Positions 52,671 through 62,906 of a stretch of 64,000 nucleotides of DNA are shown in pieces. The number at the start of each line of letters is the position of its first letter. The first letter of the stretch is position 1. The DNA comes from Roseihalotalea indica (GTDB lineage: Bacteria; Bacteroidota; Bacteroidia; Cytophagales; Cyclobacteriaceae), in the NCBI RefSeq assembly GCF_022458895.1, contig NZ_JAINFL010000014.1, positions 1 to 64,000 of the forward strand. Reading direction: 5' to 3'. The notes under the pieces are model-generated. The model had not been told where the DNA came from. It saw only the letters and a list, made by a program, of their open reading frames with translations, and did not search any database. The position numbers were made by a program, and so were the translations under genes.

Positions 52671-52704
52671 TTACTGCCCACGAATGTGTATACGCCATAT
52701 GGCG
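52671..52704. repeat. Partial attC-like end and 12-bp palindrome
   Basis: ACTGCCCA (52673-52680) is the inverted match of the left end of this cassette, TTGGCAGTAGGC. The perfect palindrome CGCCATATGGCG (52693-52704) follows 12 bases on. The rest of a palindrome like 1 or 2 is not found, so the right boundary of the array is truncated or diverged. Confidence 0.35.
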
Positions 52705-53411
52705 GTTATATTTCTTATAGCAGCAATATAATGGATTCATCACTAATATCTGGTTGGTGCTTTTCGCCAAGGTGCCGGTACATTGGTAATTTATTAGTTT
52801 GTTGTTGACAGTATACTAACGTTTTCTTCATCAAGCTGGCGTTGATTGGTGGGTATAGTAGGGCGGCTCTGTTTTGATCTTGTAGAGGACAACCTGTCTA
52901 CCAGTATGAAGGGGACTATTGAAGTTTTTACTGTCGAGTTTGGAGCTGCTACTGATGGGAGGGGGTAAAAGCATTAACGTTAATGTAAATAAATTTAAGA
53001 GGGTGTTAAATCCAGTAATCATGCTGAAAACATCCCTTTTCCGCTTATACTTCGTTACAGAACCGGGCTTGATAATGCTGCTATCATCCCAAACCTTCGT
53101 GGCCTATGCGAAAAATGAATTGTTTCCCCACAAAGAATAAAACTTAAACAACCTCTAACGTCAGAGAAAAAATCAACAATTAGAGATAAGTACTTTAATT
53201 TTTATTGAGAGCAATATTTTCACATAAGATAATGAGCAGGACATAGCAGACAAAGCGGTTGTAGTGAGCTAAAAGATATATTAACAGGCGGTGGCTGATG
53301 GATTTGTAAAGAGCGTCAAAACAAAGCCCGCCACAAATCACAACTTGCTTACTCAACCAACCACTTCCTGCTCACTGCCTCTCGCCAACCAACCTCCTAT
53401 TCTACCATTCA
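52705..53411. other. AT-rich gap without recognised gene
   Basis: This region of about 700 bases lies between the second lipoprotein and the S9 peptidase. Frames are short and have no family signature. Some CCTGCTCACTGCCTCTCGCC-like sequence near 53367 is faintly similar to the 65-bp repeat, too weak to call. The stretch could be a decayed gene or mobile element remnant. Confidence 0.4.
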
Positions 53412-55658
53412 CTACTCACTTTCTTCAAGCCTGGGATCTTCCTCAATGTCAATCAGGTATTCTTTGGGCGGGGTTCCCTTCATTAGATGCTCAATAAAGT
53501 AATCCCAGCGGCGGCGCATAATATAGTGAGAGTCGAGACCATACCCATGCCGGGCATTGGGCAGCAGCAGGAAGTCAAAGTCTTTGTTTGCCTTGATAAG
53601 CGCATCTAACACCAGGTAGGTATTATAGGGGGGCACGTTGTCATCCAGGCCTCCGTGGATCAGCAGTAGCTTTCCTTCTAAGTCTTTAGCGAGTTGCTGG
53701 TTGGCCTGCTGTCCGTAGTTGGATATGCCAGCATCGTTATAGGTTTCTAACCCGATGTATCGCTCGCCCCAGTCGTCTTCGTAGTTTCGGTTGTCGTGGT
53801 TACCTGATTCCGAAATGCCTACCTTGAAAAAATCAGGATATTTAAACATGGCGGCTGCGGTGGCAAAGCCCCCTCCGGAGTGCCCCCAGATGCCCACCCG
53901 GTCCAAATCCAGAAATGCGTATCGTTCGGCCAGTTGCCTTAATCCCGATATCTGGTCGGGTAAGGTGTTTTCGCTCATATCACCGTAGCAGGCATCGTGG
54001 AAAGATTTGGAGCGGTTGGGATTGCAGCTTCCTTCCAGGGCCATCACTACAAACCCTAATTCGGCCAGAGCCTGGTTATCTCTTCGGGCGGCATAAAACT
54101 TCCACGAACCTACACTCCCCCCCTGCGGGCCCGGATAGATATAAACAATGACGGGGTACTTCTTTGTGGAATCCAGATTGGTTGGGGTGTATAACATGCC
54201 GTACAAATCCCAGCGGTCATCGGCAGACCGGACGGTGAAAGGGGTAGGGGGCTTCCATCCGGCAGCTTCCAGGCGGGAAATATCAGTCTCTTCCAGGGTG
54301 GCAATCTGTTTGCCTTTCTTGTTTCTTACCTCATATACCGGTGGAACGGTGGGTTGGGAGTAAGCATCAATAAAATAGTTGTAGTCAGGAGAAAAACTGA
54401 TGGAGTGGTCGCCTTCATCCGGGGTTAAAAGCGTAAGGTTCTTTCCATTGAAATTAACCCGGTACAGATAACGGTAGTAGGGGTTCACACCTTCTTCCTT
54501 TCCGCCCGCTATAAAATAGATCTCCCGTTTTTTTTCATCCACGTGCCGTACTTCTCTTACCACATACTCTCCCGAGGTGATCTGGTTCTTTACGGTTCCG
54601 GTATTAGCATCGTACAGGTACAAATGCCCCCAGTCGCTCCGTTCCGAATACCAGATGATCTCGTCTGAGGCAGACAGGTACTTCCAGTTAATCGTGCCTT
54701 GTCCTGATTCGTATTGAGTATCCACATTCTCCTCAAAAATGTCCCGTACTTCTCCGGTTTCGGTATCGGCCATGCGCACTTTGGCTTGCTTGTGATCGCG
54801 GCTGGTGGAAACGAAAACCAGTTGCTGGCTGTCGTCGCTCCAGGCCACATCATCAAATTCACCATCGCAGGAGATGTCATCGCACAGGGTACCCCGGCGG
54901 GCATCTGGCCCCATCTTCAACCGGACTACTTCCGGTTCACCGTCAATATCAATAATTACCCGGTGGATCTGAATAATGGCTGAATCGCCGGGAAGGGGGT
55001 ATTTCCAGGCTTGCAACTCGGGAGAGCCTACCTGGGTTCTGACCAGATACATATCTTTCACATGCCGCTGGTCCTGCTGAAACGTGGCAATTTTCTTTGA
55101 ATCGGGCGACCAGCTCAAAATGGGCGCATCGCTATGCCGCCATCCGGCATTATCCGTAGCATAGCCAAAATCTTCGACGCCGTCGGTGGTCAGGACCGTT
55201 TCTTCACCAGTGGCCACCTCCCGCATCCATAAATTCCAGTCCCGAATAAAAGCCGAGTACTTACCATCCGGTGACAGTACCTCATTAAAAAAGATAGGCT
55301 CTTCCTGCACGACGGCCCCTTTCTCAAACAGGTCCTCTCTAGAATCTGCCGTTATTTTTGTGCCATCAGCAGGATTAAACAGTACAAACGTTGCCTGATC
55401 TTCGGTCAGAGATTCGTACCATAGTCGGCCATCCGGCAGCCAATAGGTTTCAATATCATTATCGATGAGTTTGGCTACATTACCCGTCAGCATAGCCGCT
55501 GCCTGATCGTAGTCAGCCTCGGTATACGTTTTTCCACTTTGCCCGTAGGTCAGATGCCCCACCAGGAAAAGAAACAGAAAGAGGGGGAGCTGGGGCCTTA
55601 ACTTGAATGTATAATCGGTTTGTAGGTGCATGATCTTTGAATGGTTTCTCAACATCAC
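53412..55658 (-). CDS. Secreted S9 peptidase, dipeptidyl peptidase IV-like
   Basis: A serine exopeptidase of 748 residues that removes N-terminal dipeptides or acts on small peptides. An N-terminal signal region precedes a DPP IV-type propeller (about 60-480), which includes the Glu pair region near YGYATDNAGWRHSDAPI and motifs like SWSPDSKKIATF. The catalytic domain has Ser594 in GHSGGG, Asp672 in GLDDNVPP and His704 in NARHGYG. At 748 residues it is full length. Bacteroidota use such enzymes to digest proteins in the periplasm or outside. A single gene with an AT-rich gap downstream. Confidence 0.95.
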   Translation of the reverse strand: MMLRNHSKIMHLQTDYTFKLRPQLPLFLFLFLVGHLTYGQSGKTYTEADYDQAAAMLTGNVAKLIDNDIETYWLPDGRLWYESLTEDQATFVLFNPADGTKITADSREDLFEKGAVVQEEPIFFNEVLSPDGKYSAFIRDWNLWMREVATGEETVLTTDGVEDFGYATDNAGWRHSDAPILSWSPDSKKIATFQQDQRHVKDMYLVRTQVGSPELQAWKYPLPGDSAIIQIHRVIIDIDGEPEVVRLKMGPDARRGTLCDDISCDGEFDDVAWSDDSQQLVFVSTSRDHKQAKVRMADTETGEVRDIFEENVDTQYESGQGTINWKYLSASDEIIWYSERSDWGHLYLYDANTGTVKNQITSGEYVVREVRHVDEKKREIYFIAGGKEEGVNPYYRYLYRVNFNGKNLTLLTPDEGDHSISFSPDYNYFIDAYSQPTVPPVYEVRNKKGKQIATLEETDISRLEAAGWKPPTPFTVRSADDRWDLYGMLYTPTNLDSTKKYPVIVYIYPGPQGGSVGSWKFYAARRDNQALAELGFVVMALEGSCNPNRSKSFHDACYGDMSENTLPDQISGLRQLAERYAFLDLDRVGIWGHSGGGFATAAAMFKYPDFFKVGISESGNHDNRNYEDDWGERYIGLETYNDAGISNYGQQANQQLAKDLEGKLLLIHGGLDDNVPPYNTYLVLDALIKANKDFDFLLLPNARHGYGLDSHYIMRRRWDYFIEHLMKGTPPKEYLIDIEEDPRLEESE

Positions 55659-55766
55659 ATTATTCTAATCTACTTCTAATAACAATACAGGGCAGCAAGT
55701 TATTTTGATTTTTGCAATTACCCTATTTTGTTCCTGAAATTACATAGACCATGCAGGAGCAGGAAA

Positions 55767-56126
55767 TCAAAGAGTTCCGGTTCTATACAGGTCCAGGGCC
55801 GTGTTCAGTATTAATGTAATGGTATCCATCGGCAAATCTTCATTAGGGTTTACCCTGAAAATCTTCATCCGGGAGCGATTACCTTCTTCTAGTTCAGGGT
55901 GATCAAGGTGTTTTCCTTCTACCATCAGAATATAAGGTTCATCCGTTTTTTTATCTATCCATAAATAGCAAAACATCTTTTTTTTATAGCAAAAGCAGGG
56001 CATTCCCCATTTTTGGGTTTCGGTAATGTTGGCGTCCTGTTCAAGAATAATACTTCTCAGTGCAAGCAGGCAGCTTTTATTGGGTTCTTCTTTGCTTAAA
56101 TAGTAATGATTGAGGTCGTGGGGCAT
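55767..56126 (-). CDS. DUF1801 domain protein
   Basis: A 119-residue cytoplasmic protein with ITETQKWGMPCFCYKKKMFCYLWI and the DUF1801-type end NEDLPMDTITLILNTAL. It is a short single-domain version of the family also present in the YdeI pair. Two Cys residues (CFCYKK) near the centre are conserved in relatives of the same branch but not proven functional. It lies 55 bases downstream of the GyrI-like gene on the same strand. Confidence 0.85.
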   Translation of the reverse strand: MPHDLNHYYLSKEEPNKSCLLALRSIILEQDANITETQKWGMPCFCYKKKMFCYLWIDKKTDEPYILMVEGKHLDHPELEEGNRSRMKIFRVNPNEDLPMDTITLILNTALDLYRTGTL

Positions 56127-56181
56127 GGGGCGAAGGAGTAAGGGATTGAATGAGTGAGGGAGTGAATGGTTGGGTTTGGGT

Positions 56182-56640
56182 TTATCGGATGGCTACATAA
56201 AAATCTACTTCGGCATTGGTGGGGTTTCGTGCCTTATCGCCAAATACTTCAAAGTCTGCTGTAAAGGTTCTATCCAGATCCATCGCCCATATTTTTGACC
56301 AGTGGTTCACAATCAGCCCCTGCATCAGGTTTCCTTGAGCGGTGGTTTTCAGGTATTTCCCGCCATCAAATGATTTTCCTGTCATTCCTTCCGGGATATG
56401 GTGTAGGTTATTTATTTTACAGCCCAGAATGGCCGTGTAGGGCTGAGTATGGTCGCCTTCGTAATCAGTATACACCGAGTAAATCGTATTATCCACTTTG
56501 TTGGGAATGTTGGCTAGTACGTTTTCACTCATGAAACGCTGCCACAGTGCGGCAATCTCCTGGGTGGCCTGATTGTTTTCATTGGTGGTTCGCACGCTGA
56601 TACCCATGACTTTAAAAGGTTCTACTTTTACATCTTGCAT
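56182..56640 (-). CDS. GyrI-like (SHS2/AraC effector-binding) domain protein
   Basis: A 152-residue domain of the GyrI/BmrR ligand-binding type, which binds small cationic compounds. The pattern VEPFKVMGISVRTTNEN, then IAALWQRFMSEN and YSVYTDYEGDHTQPYTAILGC with the conserved Tyr/Asp/Glu cluster, is diagnostic. Stand-alone proteins of this type are common and may neutralise toxins or sense drugs. The end Trp-rich segment is DFEVFGDKARNP followed by VDFYVAIR. No HTH is present. The DUF1801 gene lies just downstream. Confidence 0.87.
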   Translation of the reverse strand: MQDVKVEPFKVMGISVRTTNENNQATQEIAALWQRFMSENVLANIPNKVDNTIYSVYTDYEGDHTQPYTAILGCKINNLHHIPEGMTGKSFDGGKYLKTTAQGNLMQGLIVNHWSKIWAMDLDRTFTADFEVFGDKARNPTNAEVDFYVAIR

Positions 56641-56862
56641 AATTTACGTTGTTTGATTCAGGGCGAAGGTAAGCGGGCTTTGCGTCAAAGGTATGTCAGG
56701 GGTGTATTTCTATTAGCGAAAAATTGAACAATAAACTGGATTGATGTCTTTAAAAACTGATAGCCCTATGGAAATCAGAACGTTGGTTTCTTTTTAAGCA
56801 GCCATTCCCAAGGAAGCATATGACGTTCCCTTCTTCTAATATTTTAGGCTATAAACCAAAGA

Positions 56863-56898
56863 ATAGATTTTATCTATCAACAGATAGATTTTAAGAAT
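56863..56898 (+). promoter_or_regulatory. OxyR-like binding site before katG
   Basis: ATAGATTTTATCTAT (56863-56877) matches the OxyR half-site ATAGntnnnanCTAT at every defined base. A second copy, ATAGATTTTAAGAAT (56884-56898), matches in the first half and diverges in the last four bases. The spacing between the two units is 6 bases against the canonical 7. The site lies directly before the predicted minus 33 element of katG, where an OxyR-type activator would act. Confidence 0.55.
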
Positions 56899-56906
56899 TG
56901 GAAATC

Positions 56907-56938
56907 TTTGATGAGTGCTTCAAAAAGCTGTAAGTTTA
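56907..56938 (+). promoter_or_regulatory. Predicted katG promoter
   Basis: TTTG (56907-56910) is followed after 20 bases by TAAGTTTA (56931-56938), which has one mismatch against TAnnTTTG. The start point would be around 56945, about 40 bases before the katG ATG. The remaining 220 bases of this gap carry no recognised gene. Confidence 0.55.
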
Positions 56939-56966
56939 TCCCCTTAAACAATGGAAACGATATTAA

Positions 56967-59246
<2,280 letters not shown>

Positions 59247-59296
59247 TCTATTGCCAGGCTCCTGCCTGGTAGTTAAGGAAAACTAAATAATCATGG

Positions 59297-59326
59297 AAAA
59301 GGTGACCGGATAACGGGTCACCTTTT
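59297..59326 (+). terminator. Rho-independent terminator after katG
   Basis: AAGGTGACC and GGTCACCTT form a stem with an 8-base loop followed by a run of T, about 50 bases past the katG stop codon. Confidence 0.88.
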
Positions 59327-59351
59327 TTATTTCCTCTGCACCCAGTTTTCT

Positions 59352-60215
59352 CTAATTATAACCTGTTGTATTTGAGTAAAAGCCTGCTTCACGTTCAAAA
59401 AAATTGTTGTAGTAACTGCTATTTCTGTTTTCCAGGAGATACAAAGGGTAGAAAACAAATCCTTGCAAATCAAAATGAAGGATGTTACTAACCTTTGAGA
59501 AGGTGTTTGAGGTTTTGTTCAAAGAAGCCTTTGGTTTGTTCAAATATGAATTGATAAAATTGAAATCATTGTATTGATAAATATGGATGATTTCATGAGA
59601 GTAAAGTTGGTAATTATTGATGAAGTGTCGGTCAATTAAAAGAACATTTCCCAAAGCCCAGCCACCTGCATAAAAACCAAAGATTGTTTTTAATCCTGAT
59701 CCGGAAAAAATGATTTTGCCAGTCTGTAATGTTCGGGTAAGTTCAAATTTATTTCCGATAGCGGTATAGGCGATTAGTATTAGTGAAACTGGCATTAGTT
59801 TGTACTTAACTTTGAGTCTGCCTTTTGTATAGAACTCTACTCGATTGAATCCAAGGTTAATATGCCATTGCTCCCAGAAATTTCTATTAGATGCTGCATT
59901 TTCAATAATTGATATCCCGGCAGAATTCACAAGTTTTCCGTACCAGCTATATTTCCATCGCTCTTGACTACTTATTTTACCAATAAGGTTCTTGCTTTCG
60001 TATACCAGATAGCCTCCTAAAGCCCCTTGTCCGAGTCCTTTTAGAAGAACTTTGTCCCAACGCTCATCAGAATTTTTATTAACTAATGCTCCGACACCAC
60101 TAAAAACAGAGCCTAAGCCAATAGTATAAAAAGCCATTTCCGTTTTAGTATTCTGGCCGTTTATTGCGGATGTAAATAACAATAAAGCAGATAAAATTAG
60201 TATTTTAAGTCTCAT
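59352..60215 (-). CDS. Exported protein of unknown function with HExxH motif
   Basis: A 287-residue protein with a signal peptide (1-20, ending SAING). There are several hydrophobic segments (about 30-45, 138-155 and 167-194) and late in the sequence YSHEIIHIYQYND carries a zinc-binding HExxH pattern (His207, Glu208, His211). No third ligand of a known peptidase family is visible, so protease activity is a guess. A C-terminal part with FEREAGFYSN follows. The gene is notably AT-rich compared with katG and the BlaR gene, suggesting acquisition. It converges on katG. Confidence 0.6.
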   Translation of the reverse strand: MRLKILILSALLLFTSAINGQNTKTEMAFYTIGLGSVFSGVGALVNKNSDERWDKVLLKGLGQGALGGYLVYESKNLIGKISSQERWKYSWYGKLVNSAGISIIENAASNRNFWEQWHINLGFNRVEFYTKGRLKVKYKLMPVSLILIAYTAIGNKFELTRTLQTGKIIFSGSGLKTIFGFYAGGWALGNVLLIDRHFINNYQLYSHEIIHIYQYNDFNFINSYLNKPKASLNKTSNTFSKVSNILHFDLQGFVFYPLYLLENRNSSYYNNFFEREAGFYSNTTGYN

Positions 60216-60464
60216 TTTAGAGCAGGTTTAAATTTTGTCCCGGCCGAGGCCACTTTAAGCTTCAAATTTGTTTTTACCCGCTGAACTCCGGCGGTTTTAT
60301 CCAGACTATTCCCTCAAAAATACTCTCACTTAACGTCTGAACTCTGAGTTTTCGTCATCGTTTGGACAAGATCGTATTGGCGAAACGGCAAAAACAAAAC
60401 TTAACCTGCGCTTTTAATATGAGAAACAATCAGCTATAATAAGTCTGCATTCTCCTGTTACCCC

Positions 60465-62210
60465 TTACTTTCCTGCCAGTCTCACGCTTTCATATCCAAC
60501 GAAACTTATTTGAAGCTCTCTGGATTCATCAGCTTTCACTTTAAAAGTACCATCCAGATCGGATACCGTTCCGGTGCTAGTTCCCGCTACCACAATGTTA
60601 ACCCCGGGAAGTATATCACCTTCGGGGCTATACACAGTGCCGGACCACTCTCCATTGGTATAGTTAGCGTCTACTTTGAGCTTGCCATTTTTTGATTCGG
60701 CTTCCTCTACAATAATGATTCCCTGAGTGCTGTTATCATCATTGAGCTTACCTTCGTTAAGCTTGAAAGCTATGGGCATAATCATTCGCACGCGTACCGC
60801 TTTTCCTCTTTGCTTGCCAGGCTTGAATGAAGGCGCATTTTGCACTACTCTTACCGCCTCACTGTCGCAGCCGGCGCCAATGCCTTTAATTGCCTGTACG
60901 TCTGTTAAGGAACCGTCTCTCTCAACCACGAACTGTACATATACACGCCCCTCAATGCCCTTTTGCCGGGCCTCTAGCGGATATGTCATTTCGGTTCCTA
61001 TATACCGGTAGAAAGCGCCCATTCCTCCTTCAAATTCAGGTTGCTCTTCCACCACGGTAAAGACGTCCCCTTCCATTTTTGATTTATCAGAAAGGTAGTC
61101 AAAATTAGCGCCGTCCTTTTTCAATGCGACATAGATCACTCTATTCGTCTTATCAACATTCACTACATGAATAAGCTCAGGATCAAGAGCTTGCAGCTCT
61201 TCTACATTAGACATGTTATTACCCTCTGGCACATCTACTTTCATAAATGATAATTCATCCTTAATCTCTGCCAGACCGGTTTGCATGGAGGATGGCAGCT
61301 GATCAAAGGTGATTAAGTTGCTTTGGCTACCCATCTCTTTTATTTCCTGGTCCACCTCTTCGCTGCACGCAAATACGATGAAGAGCGAAGCACATAGTGC
61401 CGCTAGAGCCCCTAGCTTCCAGGGGCTTACATTTTTTGCATTCTGTTTCATTGCTGTTAGTCGTTTTAGAATTAAACCATCATGAAACGAGCTGGCCAGG
61501 CTCAGTCCATTTAAATTTAAAGTAGAACTGATCAGTATAGACGAATACTGGTCAACACTGTACGACTTAAGTGCGTAAGCGTCAGCCTGATATTCGTGTA
61601 TTTTTTTAATTTCTTTCGTAATAAACCACGCGGTAGGAAGCCACCAAAAACATACTTTAAATAGCTCAAAGAATACGATGTCGTAGGTATGCCCCAGAGA
61701 TGCATGGGCTTTTTCGTGCTTCAGGATTACGGCATAATCCGGCTGGTTTATATCAATTTTATCACTGAGGAAGATCCAGTGGAAAAAGGTGAAACTTCCT
61801 TCAATGTTCCGGACTTTGCGGATGTAGAGGTCATTAAATTTCTCATAGTTACTTTTGCGCTCCAAAGAGATTAGATAAAACACACTGCTGAAAAATTTAA
61901 GTAGAAAGAATCCGCAAATAACTATGTATGTCCCTAGCAGCAGATCATAATTCCAGATTGACCCATCAGGGGTAGGGGTAATGGTAATTGCATCAAGGGG
62001 GGAGGCTTCCATCGGTAGGGTAGCGATAGGTTCGGGGCTGCCAAAAAACAGCTTGGGTAGCTTGAGCAGGGGAATGATAAGGGCCAGCAGGGCAGAACCT
62101 ATGAGGTAAAACCTCATGGTAGCGTACTGCCGTTCTTTTCTTAGAAAGAACCAATATCCGAGCATCAGGGCACTATGGATTACCAAAAATTCTACCAGAT
62201 AATTGCTCAT
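60465..62210 (-). CDS. BlaR1-like M56 peptidase with TonB and carboxypeptidase-regulatory domains
   Basis: A 581-residue membrane regulator. Four membrane helices (about 4-22, 34-50, 91-115 and 265-281) surround an M56 zinc peptidase domain with His165, Glu166 and His169 in KHEKAHASLGH and Glu206 in HEYQADAYAL. After the last helix the periplasmic part has a TonB C-terminal domain (about 385-480: FEGGMGAFYRYIG, VYVQFVVERDGSLTD) and a carboxypeptidase-regulatory-like domain (about 520-575: GVNIVVAGTSTGTVSDLDG). The penicillin-sensor domain of true BlaR1 is absent. It starts 4 bases inside the BlaI gene (ATGA overlap). Confidence 0.92.
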   Translation of the reverse strand: MSNYLVEFLVIHSALMLGYWFFLRKERQYATMRFYLIGSALLALIIPLLKLPKLFFGSPEPIATLPMEASPLDAITITPTPDGSIWNYDLLLGTYIVICGFFLLKFFSSVFYLISLERKSNYEKFNDLYIRKVRNIEGSFTFFHWIFLSDKIDINQPDYAVILKHEKAHASLGHTYDIVFFELFKVCFWWLPTAWFITKEIKKIHEYQADAYALKSYSVDQYSSILISSTLNLNGLSLASSFHDGLILKRLTAMKQNAKNVSPWKLGALAALCASLFIVFACSEEVDQEIKEMGSQSNLITFDQLPSSMQTGLAEIKDELSFMKVDVPEGNNMSNVEELQALDPELIHVVNVDKTNRVIYVALKKDGANFDYLSDKSKMEGDVFTVVEEQPEFEGGMGAFYRYIGTEMTYPLEARQKGIEGRVYVQFVVERDGSLTDVQAIKGIGAGCDSEAVRVVQNAPSFKPGKQRGKAVRVRMIMPIAFKLNEGKLNDDNSTQGIIIVEEAESKNGKLKVDANYTNGEWSGTVYSPEGDILPGVNIVVAGTSTGTVSDLDGTFKVKADESRELQISFVGYESVRLAGK

Positions 62211-62569
62211 GCGTTTTTGTCTTTAAGTTCTTTAAGAAGTTGCTCCAGTTCATGAAGGCTGAGGTTATCCTCTTTCGTAAAGAATGAAACCATCTGCCGG
62301 TATGATCCGCTGAAATACCTTTTGACAAACCCTTTCATAAAAGATTTGGTATAGGCTTCTTTGGTAATCAAAGGATGATATTTATGAGACTTACCGTGTA
62401 TTTCGTGCCCTACAAATTTCTTTTGCTGCAAGATCCGGACGATTGTAGAAACGGTGTTATAGGCCGGCTTGGGTTCGGGTAGTTCGGCAATAATGTCCTT
62501 TACAAAGGCTGAATCCAAGTCCCATAACACCTGCATGATTTCTTCCTCAGCTTTCGTTAATTCTTTCAT
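62207..62569 (-). CDS. BlaI/MecI/CopY-family repressor
   Basis: A 120-residue winged-helix repressor. The domain runs EEEIMQVLWDLDSAFVKDII, then YNTVSTIVRILQQKKFVGHE (recognition helix) and SHKYHPLITKEAY. The C-terminal half (FMKGFVKRYFSGS) is the dimerisation and cleavage region that the M56 peptidase would act upon. It overlaps the BlaR gene by 4 bases, so the pair is coupled. Three perfect AACTAAnnnnTTAGTT sites lie just upstream and are the natural operators. Confidence 0.93.
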   Translation of the reverse strand: MKELTKAEEEIMQVLWDLDSAFVKDIIAELPEPKPAYNTVSTIVRILQQKKFVGHEIHGKSHKYHPLITKEAYTKSFMKGFVKRYFSGSYRQMVSFFTKEDNLSLHELEQLLKELKDKNA

Positions 62570-62593
62570 TGGTCATTCTGGTTTCTACAGGTA

Positions 62594-62663
62594 AACTAAA
62601 TAATTAGTTAAAACTAAAAACTTAGTTTCAATAATCCTAATGGATCAAACTAAATTTTTAGTT
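62594..62663 (-). promoter_or_regulatory. Three BlaI-type operators and promoter
   Basis: Three 16-bp sites, each AACTAA, four free bases, TTAGTT, with perfect arms, stand at 62594-62609, 62612-62627 and 62648-62663. Their centres are 18 and 36 bases apart. On the minus strand TTTG (62651-62648) and TAAGTTTT (62626-62619), 21 bases between them, form a plausible promoter that the sites cover. Repression by a BlaI dimer on each site would block RNA polymerase. The rest of the 337-base divergent gap to the FG-GAP gene holds no recognised gene. Confidence 0.85.
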
Positions 62664-62906
62664 CGTAAAGAATAAAGTGCTTGCAAAAGAGGGTAAGGGT
62701 GAAAAAGGATCCTTTTTATCAAGAGTAAGGCCCTGGGAAATATAGTTCGCCGGAATTTAATTGTTGAAAAGCAGAACATCTGTCCTGTGTCAGTGAAGCA
62801 ATCTAAGTAAAAGCAAAGTTCGTTACCCGAAGAGTTTCCTATATTTACTCCTGCTTTACTAGGTTTAATTAGTTTCCACTAATATCGAGATTTATAAAAC
62901 GAGAAC

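Noticed and set aside
52919..53140. 73-residue frame in the gap before the S9 peptidase
   Set aside because: Low complexity and irregular, no start signal or family, in AT-rich DNA that looks non-coding.
53345..53400. Possible fifth copy of the 65-bp repeat
   Set aside because: Only short similarity around CCTGCTCACTGCC; no hairpin and no conserved tail.
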